Of a stretch of 21,241 bases of DNA, positions 1 to 6,506 are shown one piece after another (the stretch's first letter is position 1; each line of letters opens with the position of its first letter). Below the pieces are notes generated by a model that searched no databases, had not been told where the DNA came from, and saw only the letters and a program-made list of their open reading frames with translations. A program made the position numbers and the translations under genes. Origin of the DNA: JBARRS01 sp049644345 (GTDB taxonomy: Bacteria; Actinomycetota; Thermoleophilia; Gaiellales; Gaiellaceae); the NCBI GenBank assembly GCA_049644345.1, contig JBARRS010000073.1:1-21241 (forward strand). The letters are read 5' to 3'.

Positions 1-342
1 CCACCGCCCCCGCCGGCCCCTCCGCCTCCGCCGCCCCCGCCCGACAAAGTCGCTCCGACGGTCCATGCATACGCAGTGAGCGCGCGGCGCGGCACGCTCG
101 TGAAGCTGCGCTATCGCGTGCGGGACGACGACGGCGAGACGTCGGAGCAGATCTCGATCTATCGGCGATCCACTGTGCTACGCGCATTCAGGCGGGCGCT
201 CAGGGCGACGGACGACTTCACGGCCTACTGGATCACGTGGCGCGCGCCCAAGCGGCCCGCCTCGCTCCGCTTCTGCGTCCGGGCGACGGATGCGGCCGGG
301 AACCGAAGCGCGCTCAGCTGCGCGCCGCTGCGGATCCTGTAG
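1..342 (+). CDS. C-terminal part of a proline-rich surface or secreted protein (5' end outside window)
   Basis: The frame is open from the first base and ends at TAG 340-342. It begins with a run of about 14 residues, nearly all proline with one alanine (bases 1-42), then a domain of about 100 residues that opens DKVAPTV and ends in a cysteine-containing strand (FCVRATDAAGNRS). This looks like an Ig-like or fibronectin-like C-terminal domain on a proline linker, a common plan for exported proteins in Thermoleophilia-type genomes. The AAGN turn is typical of bacterial Ig-like repeats. The N-terminal part, and so the actual function, is outside the window. Its last 29 bases overlap the end of the convergent sucD gene. 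I am confident that it is coding and only moderately sure of the domain type. Confidence 0.72.
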   Translation, partial: PPPPPAPPPPPPPPDKVAPTVHAYAVSARRGTLVKLRYRVRDDDGETSEQISIYRRSTVLRAFRRALRATDDFTAYWITWRAPKRPASLRFCVRATDAAGNRSALSCAPLRIL

Positions 343-1204
343 CGACCTCGACGGCAAGCTGGGCCACCTCGGTCGGCGTCGTGCCCACGCGGACTCCGTG
401 CGCCTCGAGCGCTTCCTTCTTCGCCGCCGCGGTTCCCGACGACCCTGAGATGATCGCTCCCGCGTGGCCCATGGTCTTCCCCGGCGGGGCCGTGAAGCCG
501 GCGATGTAGGCGACGACGGGCTTCGACATCTCCGCCGCGATGAACCCCGCCGCCTTCTCCTCCTCGTCGCCGCCGATCTCGCCCACCATGACTACGAGCT
601 CGGTCTCGTCGTCTGCCTCGAAACGCCGGAGGACGTCGATGAACGACGAGCCGACGACCGGATCGCCGCCGATGCCCACGATCGTCGAGTTGCCGAGCCC
701 GAGCTGTGTCAGCTCGTGGCCGATCTGATACGTGAGCGTCCCGGAGCGGCTGACCAGCCCGACGCGGCCTTCGCGGAAGATCTCCGCCGGGATGATCCCC
801 ACGTTGGCCTTGCCCGGCGAGAGCGCGCCAGGGCAGTTCGGGCCGAGCATCGTGATCCCACGCGGGCGGATGTAGTTGTAGATCCGGAGCATCTCGTGGG
901 CAGGCAGTCCCTCGGCGATGCAGATCACGGTGCCGATGCCGGCGTCGACGGCCTCGTAGATCGCGTCGGCGGCGAAGCGCGCCGGGACGAAGATCATCGT
1001 CGTGTTCGCACCCGTCTCGCCGACGGCGCCGGCGACGGTGTCGAAGACGGGGATCCCTTCAAGGTCCTGTCCGCCCTTGCCCGGCGTCACGCCGGCGACG
1101 ACGTTCGTGCCGTAGGAGCGGTTGCGGAGCGTGTGGAACGAGCCCTCGCGGCCGGTGGCGCCCTGCACGACAAGCCGGGTGTCGCGGTCGACGATGATCG
1201 CCAT
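314..1204 (-). CDS. sucD: Succinyl-CoA synthetase (ADP/GDP-forming) alpha subunit
   Basis: The 296-residue protein has the usual length for SucD. It is the CoA-binding and phosphohistidine subunit that, with SucC, interconverts succinyl-CoA and succinate with substrate-level phosphorylation in the TCA cycle. Visible motifs are the CoA-binding Rossmann start (VVQGATGREGSFHT, about residues 12-25), the GPNCPGALSPGK segment (about 121-132), and GKTMGHAGAIISG with the phosphorylated His at 247. The ATG start overlaps the stop of the upstream methyltransferase by one base (TAATG), so translation is probably coupled. It is the last gene of a sucC-methyltransferase-sucD unit. Its end overlaps the convergent surface-protein gene by 29 bases. 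Confidence 0.96.
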   Translation of the reverse strand: MAIIVDRDTRLVVQGATGREGSFHTLRNRSYGTNVVAGVTPGKGGQDLEGIPVFDTVAGAVGETGANTTMIFVPARFAADAIYEAVDAGIGTVICIAEGLPAHEMLRIYNYIRPRGITMLGPNCPGALSPGKANVGIIPAEIFREGRVGLVSRSGTLTYQIGHELTQLGLGNSTIVGIGGDPVVGSSFIDVLRRFEADDETELVVMVGEIGGDEEEKAAGFIAAEMSKPVVAYIAGFTAPPGKTMGHAGAIISGSSGTAAAKKEALEAHGVRVGTTPTEVAQLAVEVATGSAAARS

Positions 1205-1842
1205 TAAGGCGACTTCCTCCCCTTGAAGATGCCCCGGTCGAGCTTGAGATGCCGGCCCTCGATTCGGTCGACGAGCAGCTCACGGACACGCTTGGCCTCC
1301 GTGCCCGTGCAGCCGGGGCGGGAGAGCCACGACTCGAGCTCGATCCGCTTCTCCTCATGCTCGACCGCCTCCATCTCCAGTCCGGCCTGCTCGAACAGCT
1401 GTCGCCACTCCTCTTCCGAGTAGTTGCGTACGTGCGTGGGATCGCGGAGCCGGTCGGCCTCCTCGCCGGCCTCTCCGGCATAGAGGTTGTCGGCGACGAG
1501 GACGAGCGCACGGCTGACACGCGCCATCTCTCGCATCGCAGCGGCTGGATCGTCGAAGTGGTGCGCGGCGACGCGGCAGGTGACGACGTCGAAGCTTCCC
1601 TCGTCGAACGGGATGTGCTCCGCGCGGCAGATCACGTCCGGCTGCATGCCCGGCGCGGGGTCACACGTGACGACGCGGAATCCGGCCTCGCGCAGCCGAC
1701 GAGCGACGTGGCCGCCGCCCGTCGCGACGTCGAGCGCCCTCTCGCCCTTCGCCCACTCGACCATGAGCTCGAGGTCCCGGCCTTCGCGATGTGCGGCGCT
1801 CTCCCGATAGGCGTCCGCGCGCTCTGACCAGAGGTCGGTCAT
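1204..1842 (-). CDS. Class I SAM-dependent methyltransferase inserted between sucC and sucD
   Basis: This 212-residue protein has the UbiE/Methyltransf_11 fold signature. The glycine-rich motif I is ALDVATGGGHVARRL (about residues 38-52), the acidic end of strand 2 is in VVTCDPAPGM, and motif II/III lies near FDVVTCRVAAHHFDDP. The substrate is unknown; nothing in the sequence points to a quinone, tRNA or small molecule. The start ATG overlaps the sucC stop (ATGA), GGAG lies about 8 bases upstream, and its own TAA overlaps the sucD ATG. All three proteins are therefore probably made from one mRNA at linked rates. A role related to succinyl-CoA synthetase is only an inference from this arrangement. 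Confidence 0.9.
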   Translation of the reverse strand: MTDLWSERADAYRESAAHREGRDLELMVEWAKGERALDVATGGGHVARRLREAGFRVVTCDPAPGMQPDVICRAEHIPFDEGSFDVVTCRVAAHHFDDPAAAMREMARVSRALVLVADNLYAGEAGEEADRLRDPTHVRNYSEEEWRQLFEQAGLEMEAVEHEEKRIELESWLSRPGCTGTEAKRVRELLVDRIEGRHLKLDRGIFKGRKSP

Positions 1843-2981
1843 CCCGCGAGCTCCACGGCCCGGCGCGCCGCGTCGAGCATCGTCGGCTCGACGTGCACGT
1901 TTTCCGGTGCCGCGTCCGCGAGCAGCGTGCGCCCCTCCTCCGCGTTCGTCCCGTCGAGGCGAACGACGATCGGGTCGTCGATCTCCATCTGGCCGAGGGC
2001 CTGGAGGATCCCGCGCGCGACCTCGTCGCCGCGGGTGATGCCGCCGAAGATGTTGAAGAGGATCGACTGCACCTGCGGATCGTTGGTGATTACCTCGAGC
2101 GCGTCCACGACCCCCTGCGCAGAGCCGCCGCCGCCGAGGTCGCAGAAGTTCGCGGGCTTCCCGCCCACGAGCGCGACCACATCCAGCGTGGACATCACGA
2201 GGCCCGCGCCGTTGCCGAGGACGCCGACGTCCCCGTCGAGCTTGACGTACGTGACACCCCTCTCGCGCGCGAGCGCCTCCTGCGGGTCGGCGGCCGCGGG
2301 ATCGCGCATCTCGGCGATATCGGGGTGCTTGTAGAGCGCGTTGTCGTCGACCGTGAACTTCGAGTCGAGCGCCCGCACCTCGCCTTCCGGCGTGACGATG
2401 AGAGGATTGATCTCGCAGAGCATCGCGTCGGTCGAGACGAAGCAGTCGTAGAGCCGACCGGCGATGTCGAGGATCTGCCTCTGCTCGTCCGGGTCGTCGA
2501 TGCCTGCGCCGTAGATCAGGCGCCGAGCCTGGTAGGGCTGAAAGCCCTCGAGCGGGTCGAGGTGCAGGCGGGCGAGCGCCTCGGGACGCTCAGCCGCGAC
2601 CTCCTCGATCTCGATCCCGCCCTCCTTCGTGAGCATGAAGAGCGCCTTCTTCGTGCCGCGGTCGAAGGTGAGAGAGAGGTAGTACTCCTTGGCGATCTCG
2701 GAGGCGCGCTCGATCCAGAGCTTGCCGACGACGTGGCCGCGGATGTCGAGGCCGAGGATCTCACCCGCCTTCTTCTCCGCGTCGTGGGCGCCGTCGGCGA
2801 GCTTGATGCCGCCGGCCTTTCCGCGCCCGCCGGTGAGGACCTGCGCCTTGACGACGACCGGCCCCCCGAGCTCCTCGGCAGCCGCGCGCGCCTCGTGCGG
2901 CGTCGTCGCAAGCCGTCCGTCGGAGACGGGGATTCCGAAGCGCTTGAACAGCTCCTTGCCCTGGTATTCGTACAGGTCCAC
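1839..2981 (-). CDS. sucC: Succinyl-CoA synthetase (ADP/GDP-forming) beta subunit
   Basis: The protein is 380 residues from a GTG start (VDLYEYQGKELFKRFGIPV), which matches the N-terminus and near-standard length of SucC. The ATP-grasp nucleotide-binding half comes first (VVVKAQVLTGGRGKAGGIKLA, then CEINPLIV with metal-binding residues). The C-terminal domain follows, with DLGGGGSAQGVVDAL and NIFGGITRGDEVARG. It supplies nucleotide binding and specificity for the SucCD enzyme. The open frame continues upstream to 3971, but that region is antisense to the carboxylase gene, so GTG at 2981 is the sensible start. No Shine-Dalgarno is visible; a TACACT box ends 9 bases before the GTG, suggesting a leaderless or nearly leaderless mRNA. 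Confidence 0.95.
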   Translation of the reverse strand: MDLYEYQGKELFKRFGIPVSDGRLATTPHEARAAAEELGGPVVVKAQVLTGGRGKAGGIKLADGAHDAEKKAGEILGLDIRGHVVGKLWIERASEIAKEYYLSLTFDRGTKKALFMLTKEGGIEIEEVAAERPEALARLHLDPLEGFQPYQARRLIYGAGIDDPDEQRQILDIAGRLYDCFVSTDAMLCEINPLIVTPEGEVRALDSKFTVDDNALYKHPDIAEMRDPAAADPQEALARERGVTYVKLDGDVGVLGNGAGLVMSTLDVVALVGGKPANFCDLGGGGSAQGVVDALEVITNDPQVQSILFNIFGGITRGDEVARGILQALGQMEIDDPIVVRLDGTNAEEGRTLLADAAPENVHVEPTMLDAARRAVELAG

Positions 2982-2990
2982 CGGCGCGCG

Positions 2991-2996
2991 AGTGTA
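2991..2996 (-). promoter_or_regulatory. Candidate -10 box for sucC
   Basis: On the minus strand TACACT fits the TANNNT -10 pattern and stands 9 bases before the GTG start of sucC. That would put the transcription start at or just before the start codon. No convincing -35 hexamer is seen. The call rests mainly on the same arrangement recurring at other starts in this window. Confidence 0.35.
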
Positions 2997-3070
2997 GCTG
3001 TGCGCCGCCGGTAGGCTCGGCGGGGCACGAACCGGCGAACGCCCTGAGCAACCGACCGAGGAGGGAGCGC

Positions 3071-3208
3071 ATGGAGTACGACGAGCACGGCCTAAGCGAG
3101 GAGGAGAGCGGGGCGAGCCCCTTGGGGGAGGACGAGGACGAGGAGTCCGACGTCGACGCCACCGACACGGACGGCGACGAGTGGGACTCGACCGACAGCG
3201 ATGAGTGA
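3071..3208 (+). CDS. Small highly acidic hypothetical protein (45 aa)
   Basis: A 45-codon ATG-to-TGA frame lies in the space between sucC and the carboxylase alpha gene, on the opposite strand to both. It is preceded by GAGGAGGG at 3058-3065, 5 bases from the ATG, a strong ribosome binding site. About half of its residues are Asp or Glu, with clusters such as GEDEDEESDVDATDTDGDE. It has one Trp, no Cys, and no membrane segment or signal peptide. Such composition suggests a disordered, strongly anionic peptide. I recognise no family. GC-rich DNA can give acidic frames by chance, but the ribosome binding site and the precise fit in the gap favour a real gene. Confidence 0.5.
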   Translation: MEYDEHGLSEEESGASPLGEDEDEESDVDATDTDGDEWDSTDSDE

Positions 3209-3210
3209 CT

Positions 3211-3222
3211 GAGCCTAGGCTC
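3211..3222. terminator. Short 12-nt palindrome between convergent gene ends
   Basis: GAGCCTAGGCTC is a perfect palindrome lying just after the acidic small ORF and containing the TAG stop of the carboxylase alpha gene. It is too short, and lacks a T tract, to be a confident terminator. It is the only inverted repeat at this junction. Confidence 0.2.
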
Positions 3223-4984
3223 GATCCGCCTCTTGCGAGACCACGCAGACGACCTGGCCGGTCTTCACGGTCTCTCCGGGTGAGACCGATAGCTCGCTGA
3301 CGACGCCGTCCCGGTGGGCGGTGATCTCGTTCTCCATCTTCATCGCCTCTACGACGCAGATCACTTGCCCGGCCCGCACCTCGTCCCCCTCTGACACCTC
3401 GACGGCGAGAACGGTGCCCTGCATGGGCGTCACGACAGCGTCCTTGCCCGGTGCGCGCGTGCTCAGCCTTCGGTTGCGCCGGCGGCGGGCGAGCTCGGCG
3501 TGAGGCGGCTCCTGCACGAGCGCCCTGACCTCGAAGCGCCGCCCGTCGAGCTCGACCGCTGCGACCCGCTCGTCGAGCCTGCCGTCCGCGGCGGCAGCTG
3601 CCGCAGCCGGGACGCGCGCCAGCTCCTGCGCGCGCTCCGCGAGCGGCTGCGATTCGACGACGCCCTCGCACGTGGCGCCCGCGACGAAGCACGGATGCTC
3701 CATCAGCGCCCGGTGGAAGCCGAGCAGCGTCGCAACGCCCCCGATCTCGAACTCCTCGAGCGCCCGCAGCATGCGCCTGCGCGCGTGCTCGCGGTCGACG
3801 CCGTGGACGACCAGCTTCGCGATCAGCGGGTCGTAGAGCCCGGAGACCTCGGAGCCGGCGACGACACCCGAGTCGACACGGACGCCCGGCCCGCCCGGCT
3901 CGCGGTAGGTCGTGATCCGCCCCGGCGCCGGTAGGAACCCGTTCGCCGGGTCCTCCGCATTGATGCGGCACTCGATCGCGTGGCCGGCGAGGTGGACGTC
4001 TTCCTGGCGCAGCGAGAGCCGCTCTCCCGCCGCGATCAGCACCTGCTCGCGGACGAGGTCGAGCCCGGTCACGAGCTCGGTGACTGTGTGCTCGACCTGG
4101 ATCCGGGTGTTCATCTCGAGGAAGTAGTAGTCGCCCTCGCGGTCGAGCAGTCCCTCGATCGTGCCGGCGCTGCGATAGCCGACCGCGCGCGCCGCGTCGA
4201 CCGCGATCGCGCCGATCCGAACGCGGAGATCGTCGTTCACGGCCGGCGAGGGCGTCTCCTCGACGAGCTTCTGGTGCCGCCGCTGGATCGTGCAGTCGCG
4301 CTCGCCGAGGTGGATCACGTTGCCGTGCGCGTCGGCGAGCACCTGCACCTCGACGTGACGTGGATTCTCGAGGTAGCGCTCGACGTAGACGGTGGAGTCG
4401 GAGAAGTACGCCTCTCCCTCGCGACGCGCCGACTCGTAGGCGCGCTCCGCCTCGTCCGGCGAGCGCACGACCTTCAGGCCCTTGCCGCCGCCGCCGGCCG
4501 CGGCCTTGATCGCGAGTGGCCAGCCGAGCTCGCCGCCGATCCGCAACACCGCTTCGGCCGAGCCGACTGCCTCGGTGGTGCCGGGAACGATCGGCACGCC
4601 GGCCGCCTTCATCGCCTCTCGCGCTGTGGTCTTCGACCCCATTGCCTCGATCGCCTCGGGCGGCGGCCCGATCCAGACGATTCCGGCTGCCTCGCAGGCG
4701 CGGGCGAAGCCCGCATTCTCGGCGAGGAAGCCGTAGCCCGGATGAATCGCGTCCGTGCCGGAGCGTCGGGCGGTCTCGAGCAGACGTTCCTGATTCAGGT
4801 AGCTCGCCGCCGGCGCCCCCGGGCCGATCAGGTATGCCTCGTCCGCCACGGCCGCGTGCAGCGAGCCACGGTCGGCCTCCGAGTAGACGGCGACGGTGCC
4901 GATGCCGAGCTCGCGCAGCGTTCGGAAGACACGGATTGCGATCTCGCCACGGTTGGCGACGAGAACCTTCGAGAACTGGGCCAC
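3215..4984 (-). CDS. Acyl-CoA (acetyl/propionyl-CoA) carboxylase alpha subunit: biotin carboxylase plus biotin carrier
   Basis: The 589-residue protein combines two domains, as in actinobacterial AccA-type alpha chains. The biotin carboxylase part (about 1-450) opens KVLVANRGEIAIRVFRTLRELG and contains the ATP-binding glycine-rich loop (AAGGGGKGLKVV), EMNTRIQVEHTVTE and the RINAEDP segment. The biotinyl carrier part (about 515-585) carries EAMKMEN with the biotinylated Lys at 549. It carboxylates biotin with bicarbonate and ATP and passes CO2 to the beta subunit. The start is GTG, with GGGAG about 11 bases upstream. It follows the epsilon-subunit gene by 23 bases. The beta subunit is about 5.7 kb away at 10719-12344. 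Acetyl versus propionyl preference cannot be read from this chain. Confidence 0.94.
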   Translation of the reverse strand: MAQFSKVLVANRGEIAIRVFRTLRELGIGTVAVYSEADRGSLHAAVADEAYLIGPGAPAASYLNQERLLETARRSGTDAIHPGYGFLAENAGFARACEAAGIVWIGPPPEAIEAMGSKTTAREAMKAAGVPIVPGTTEAVGSAEAVLRIGGELGWPLAIKAAAGGGGKGLKVVRSPDEAERAYESARREGEAYFSDSTVYVERYLENPRHVEVQVLADAHGNVIHLGERDCTIQRRHQKLVEETPSPAVNDDLRVRIGAIAVDAARAVGYRSAGTIEGLLDREGDYYFLEMNTRIQVEHTVTELVTGLDLVREQVLIAAGERLSLRQEDVHLAGHAIECRINAEDPANGFLPAPGRITTYREPGGPGVRVDSGVVAGSEVSGLYDPLIAKLVVHGVDREHARRRMLRALEEFEIGGVATLLGFHRALMEHPCFVAGATCEGVVESQPLAERAQELARVPAAAAAAADGRLDERVAAVELDGRRFEVRALVQEPPHAELARRRRNRRLSTRAPGKDAVVTPMQGTVLAVEVSEGDEVRAGQVICVVEAMKMENEITAHRDGVVSELSVSPGETVKTGQVVCVVSQEADRA

Positions 4985-5007
4985 GCGAGCGTATTCTCCC
5001 GCCTGGA

Positions 5008-5205
5008 TTACGTGCGCGTCTCGCCGGAGGTCTTTCGCAGCGGCGCAGTCGTGTAGTCCGCCTCGACGCCCTCGACTAGACCCGCTTGGCGCCAGCGGCT
5101 GCGATAGGCCGGCGGGGCCGGAGCTCGCTCGAGCAGCCGCTGGAGCGCAACCACGATCGCCTCGCGCTCCTCCGGCTTCGGCTCGGGGCGAATCTCGAAC
5201 TCCAC
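5008..5205 (-). CDS. Acyl-CoA carboxylase epsilon-type subunit (65 aa)
   Basis: This small protein begins VEFEIRPEPKPEEREAIV and continues with a helix, a proline-rich hinge (APAPPAYRSRW) and RQAGLVEGVE. That is the layout of actinobacterial acyl-CoA carboxylase epsilon subunits: a short beta strand, a P-(x)-PEE(R/L)-A helix, then a Pro and Ser/Arg-Trp segment. Family members bridge alpha and beta chains and raise activity. The gene lies 23 bases upstream of the alpha chain in the same direction, which supports the call. The frame runs on to 5655, but only this part has a coding look. GTG at 5205 is preferred because TAGTCT stands exactly 7 bases before it, suggesting a leaderless start. Confidence 0.75.
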   Translation of the reverse strand: MEFEIRPEPKPEEREAIVVALQRLLERAPAPPAYRSRWRQAGLVEGVEADYTTAPLRKTSGETRT

Positions 5206-5212
5206 GCCGCCA

Positions 5213-5218
5213 AGACTA
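5213..5218 (-). promoter_or_regulatory. Candidate -10 box for the carboxylase epsilon-alpha operon
   Basis: TAGTCT on the minus strand, 7 bases before the GTG of the epsilon gene, fits TANNNT and would start transcription at the GTG itself. No clear -35 is visible. The promoter lies in the 49-base divergent gap shared with the NlpC/P60 gene. Confidence 0.4.
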
Positions 5219-5254
5219 AAGAGGCGCCGACGAACGGACGATACGAACAACAGG

Positions 5255-6277
5255 ATGAGCCGCGTCCTGCCCCTCGCCGCTTGCCTTGCGCTGCTCGTCG
5301 TGCCTGCCGCCGGCGGGACGGACAACAAGGCCGCTGCCGCGTGGGCGCTGCCGGAGATCCGGGTCGTCGTCTCGCACGGCTTGATGGCGCCCGACGTCGC
5401 CTCGTTCCGCCCGACCGCGCCGCTCACGCAGCGGGCACTCGCGGCCCTCGTCGCGGGCCTGACCCAGCAGCCCGTCGTCCAGCCGGCGAACCCTTCCTCC
5501 TCCGTGACGGTCGCGCAGCTCGACGCGCAGCTCGTCCGGGCGCTCGGCCTCTCCGATGCCGCCTCGAGCTTTACGCAGGAAGTCGCGCGCGTCGGCCTCG
5601 CGCCGTCCTCGCGCTTCGGCACGGAGGTCGTGGCGCGGCTGCTCGGCCTCCGCACGAATCACCCCGCCGCACAGGACGATCTCGAGTTGCTTCCGACCGA
5701 CGTCGCCACGCGCGCCGAGGCTGCATTCTCGGCCGCACAGATTCTCCAGTTCGGCGGCTGGGAGACGAGCTACGTCGCGGACGCCGCGGCTTCCTTCGTC
5801 CTACCGCCGCTCTCGCCCTGGCAGCTGCGCATCCTCCGCACCGCGGTCCGGTTCATCGGCTATCCGTACGTCTGGGGCGGGACGAGCGAGGTCGCCGAAG
5901 CACCAATCGGCGTTCAGGCGCGCGGAGGCTTCGACTGCTCGGGCTTCGTCTGGCGCGTCTACAAGCTCCAGAGCTACCCCAACGAGGGAGCCCTCGCCTC
6001 TACGCTCCGTGGACGGACGACCTTCCAGATGAGCGGTGAAGTGCCGCGTGCCAAGCGGATCCCGTTCGCGAAGCTCGCGCCGGCAGACGTGCTGTTCTTC
6101 GGTGCTCGCGGCCCGCGCTCCAAGCCGGCCCAGGTCGACCACACCGGCGTCTATCTCGGCGGCGGTTGGTTGATCCACTCCTCGAGCGAAGGCGTCTACC
6201 TCTCGCCGCTCGAGGGGTGGTATCTCAAGCGCTTCGCCTGGGCGCGGCGTCCACTCACCGAAGCCGGACTCACCTAG
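5255..6277 (+). CDS. Secreted NlpC/P60 family peptidoglycan peptidase
   Basis: The 340-residue protein has a short signal peptide (MSR, then a hydrophobic stretch to about residue 20). The N-terminal half (about 25-170) has two or three degenerate S-layer-homology-like helices (for example VVSHGLMAP with FRPTAPLTQRALAALVAGL). The C-terminal NlpC/P60 domain (about 190-335) begins GYPYVWGG. Catalytic residues are visible: Cys228 in FDCSGFVWRVY, His296 in VDHTGVYLGGG, and a polar third residue, His308, in WLIHSS. It should cleave stem peptides in the cell wall, the SLH-like part perhaps anchoring it outside the cell. The ATG has only a weak AGG before it. It is transcribed away from the carboxylase operon and towards the cyclic-di-GMP modules. 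Confidence 0.88.
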   Translation: MSRVLPLAACLALLVVPAAGGTDNKAAAAWALPEIRVVVSHGLMAPDVASFRPTAPLTQRALAALVAGLTQQPVVQPANPSSSVTVAQLDAQLVRALGLSDAASSFTQEVARVGLAPSSRFGTEVVARLLGLRTNHPAAQDDLELLPTDVATRAEAAFSAAQILQFGGWETSYVADAAASFVLPPLSPWQLRILRTAVRFIGYPYVWGGTSEVAEAPIGVQARGGFDCSGFVWRVYKLQSYPNEGALASTLRGRTTFQMSGEVPRAKRIPFAKLAPADVLFFGARGPRSKPAQVDHTGVYLGGGWLIHSSSEGVYLSPLEGWYLKRFAWARRPLTEAGLT

Positions 6278-6304
6278 CCGCGATCCAGTTTGGGAGCACG
6301 AAAA

Positions 6305-6330
6305 CCGGTTCCCCCGAACGGGTGATGGAA
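6305..6330 (+). promoter_or_regulatory. Leader hairpin carrying conserved box, copy 1
   Basis: GGTTCC (from about 6307) pairs with GGAACC (ending about 6332), with an inner CCC-GAAC-GGG hairpin and an unpaired TGAT between the two stems. The 12-mer AACGGGTGATGG (6317-6328) is identical in the leader of the second GGDEF module, and the wider match TCCCCYRAACGGGTGATGG is 17 of 19. A small inverted repeat with the core GCGTCCGCG follows (6334-6345); copy 2 has GCGCCCGCG in the same place. This could be a structured RNA control element or a duplicated promoter or operator. It does not fit the c-di-GMP-I riboswitch consensus that I know. Confidence 0.45.
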
Positions 6331-6391
6331 CCTACGCGTCCGCGTTTCAGAATCGCTCAGTCACCTACGGCTTTCCTGGGGAGGCTGAGAG

Positions 6392-6502
6392 ATGTTGCAG
6401 TGGAACCGCCGTCACCTGCTCCTGCTGATCGTCCTCGTGGCGGCCATCGGGGTCACCCTGCTGAACGGGTGGCTCGACTGGTCCTCGTTCCTAGACTGGT
6501 AG
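6392..6502 (+). CDS. Micro-membrane peptide (36 aa) upstream of GGDEF/HD-GYP gene
   Basis: The ATG follows GGGGAGG by 7 bases, a strong ribosome binding site. The peptide starts MLQWNRRH, has one hydrophobic helix (LLLLIVLVAAIGVTLL, about residues 9-24) and ends with a tryptophan-rich tail (GWLDWSSFLDW). Two arginines before the helix suggest the N-terminus stays in the cytoplasm and the Trp-rich tail faces out. The next gene starts at GTG 6507, four bases after this stop, so translation is probably coupled. A second peptide of the same plan precedes the second GGDEF gene, which argues that both are real. The family is not known to me; it may assist insertion or sensing by the GGDEF protein. 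Confidence 0.62.
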   Translation: MLQWNRRHLLLLIVLVAAIGVTLLNGWLDWSSFLDW

Positions 6503-6506
6503 CTGC

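Noticed and set aside
1791..3014. 407-residue plus-strand frame opposite sucC
   Set aside because: It is a mirror-frame artefact of sucC with no recognisable domain.
2982..3971. Long upstream extension of the sucC frame (to 710 residues)
   Set aside because: It is Arg and Gly-rich antisense text of the carboxylase alpha gene; SucC homology begins exactly at GTG 2981.
6278..6391. Classical c-di-GMP-I riboswitch upstream of the GGDEF genes
   Set aside because: The hallmark segments (GGCAAAC, GACGCAAAGCC, and the GGTAGCGGGGTTACC-like stem) are not present, so the leader is reported only as an unclassified element.
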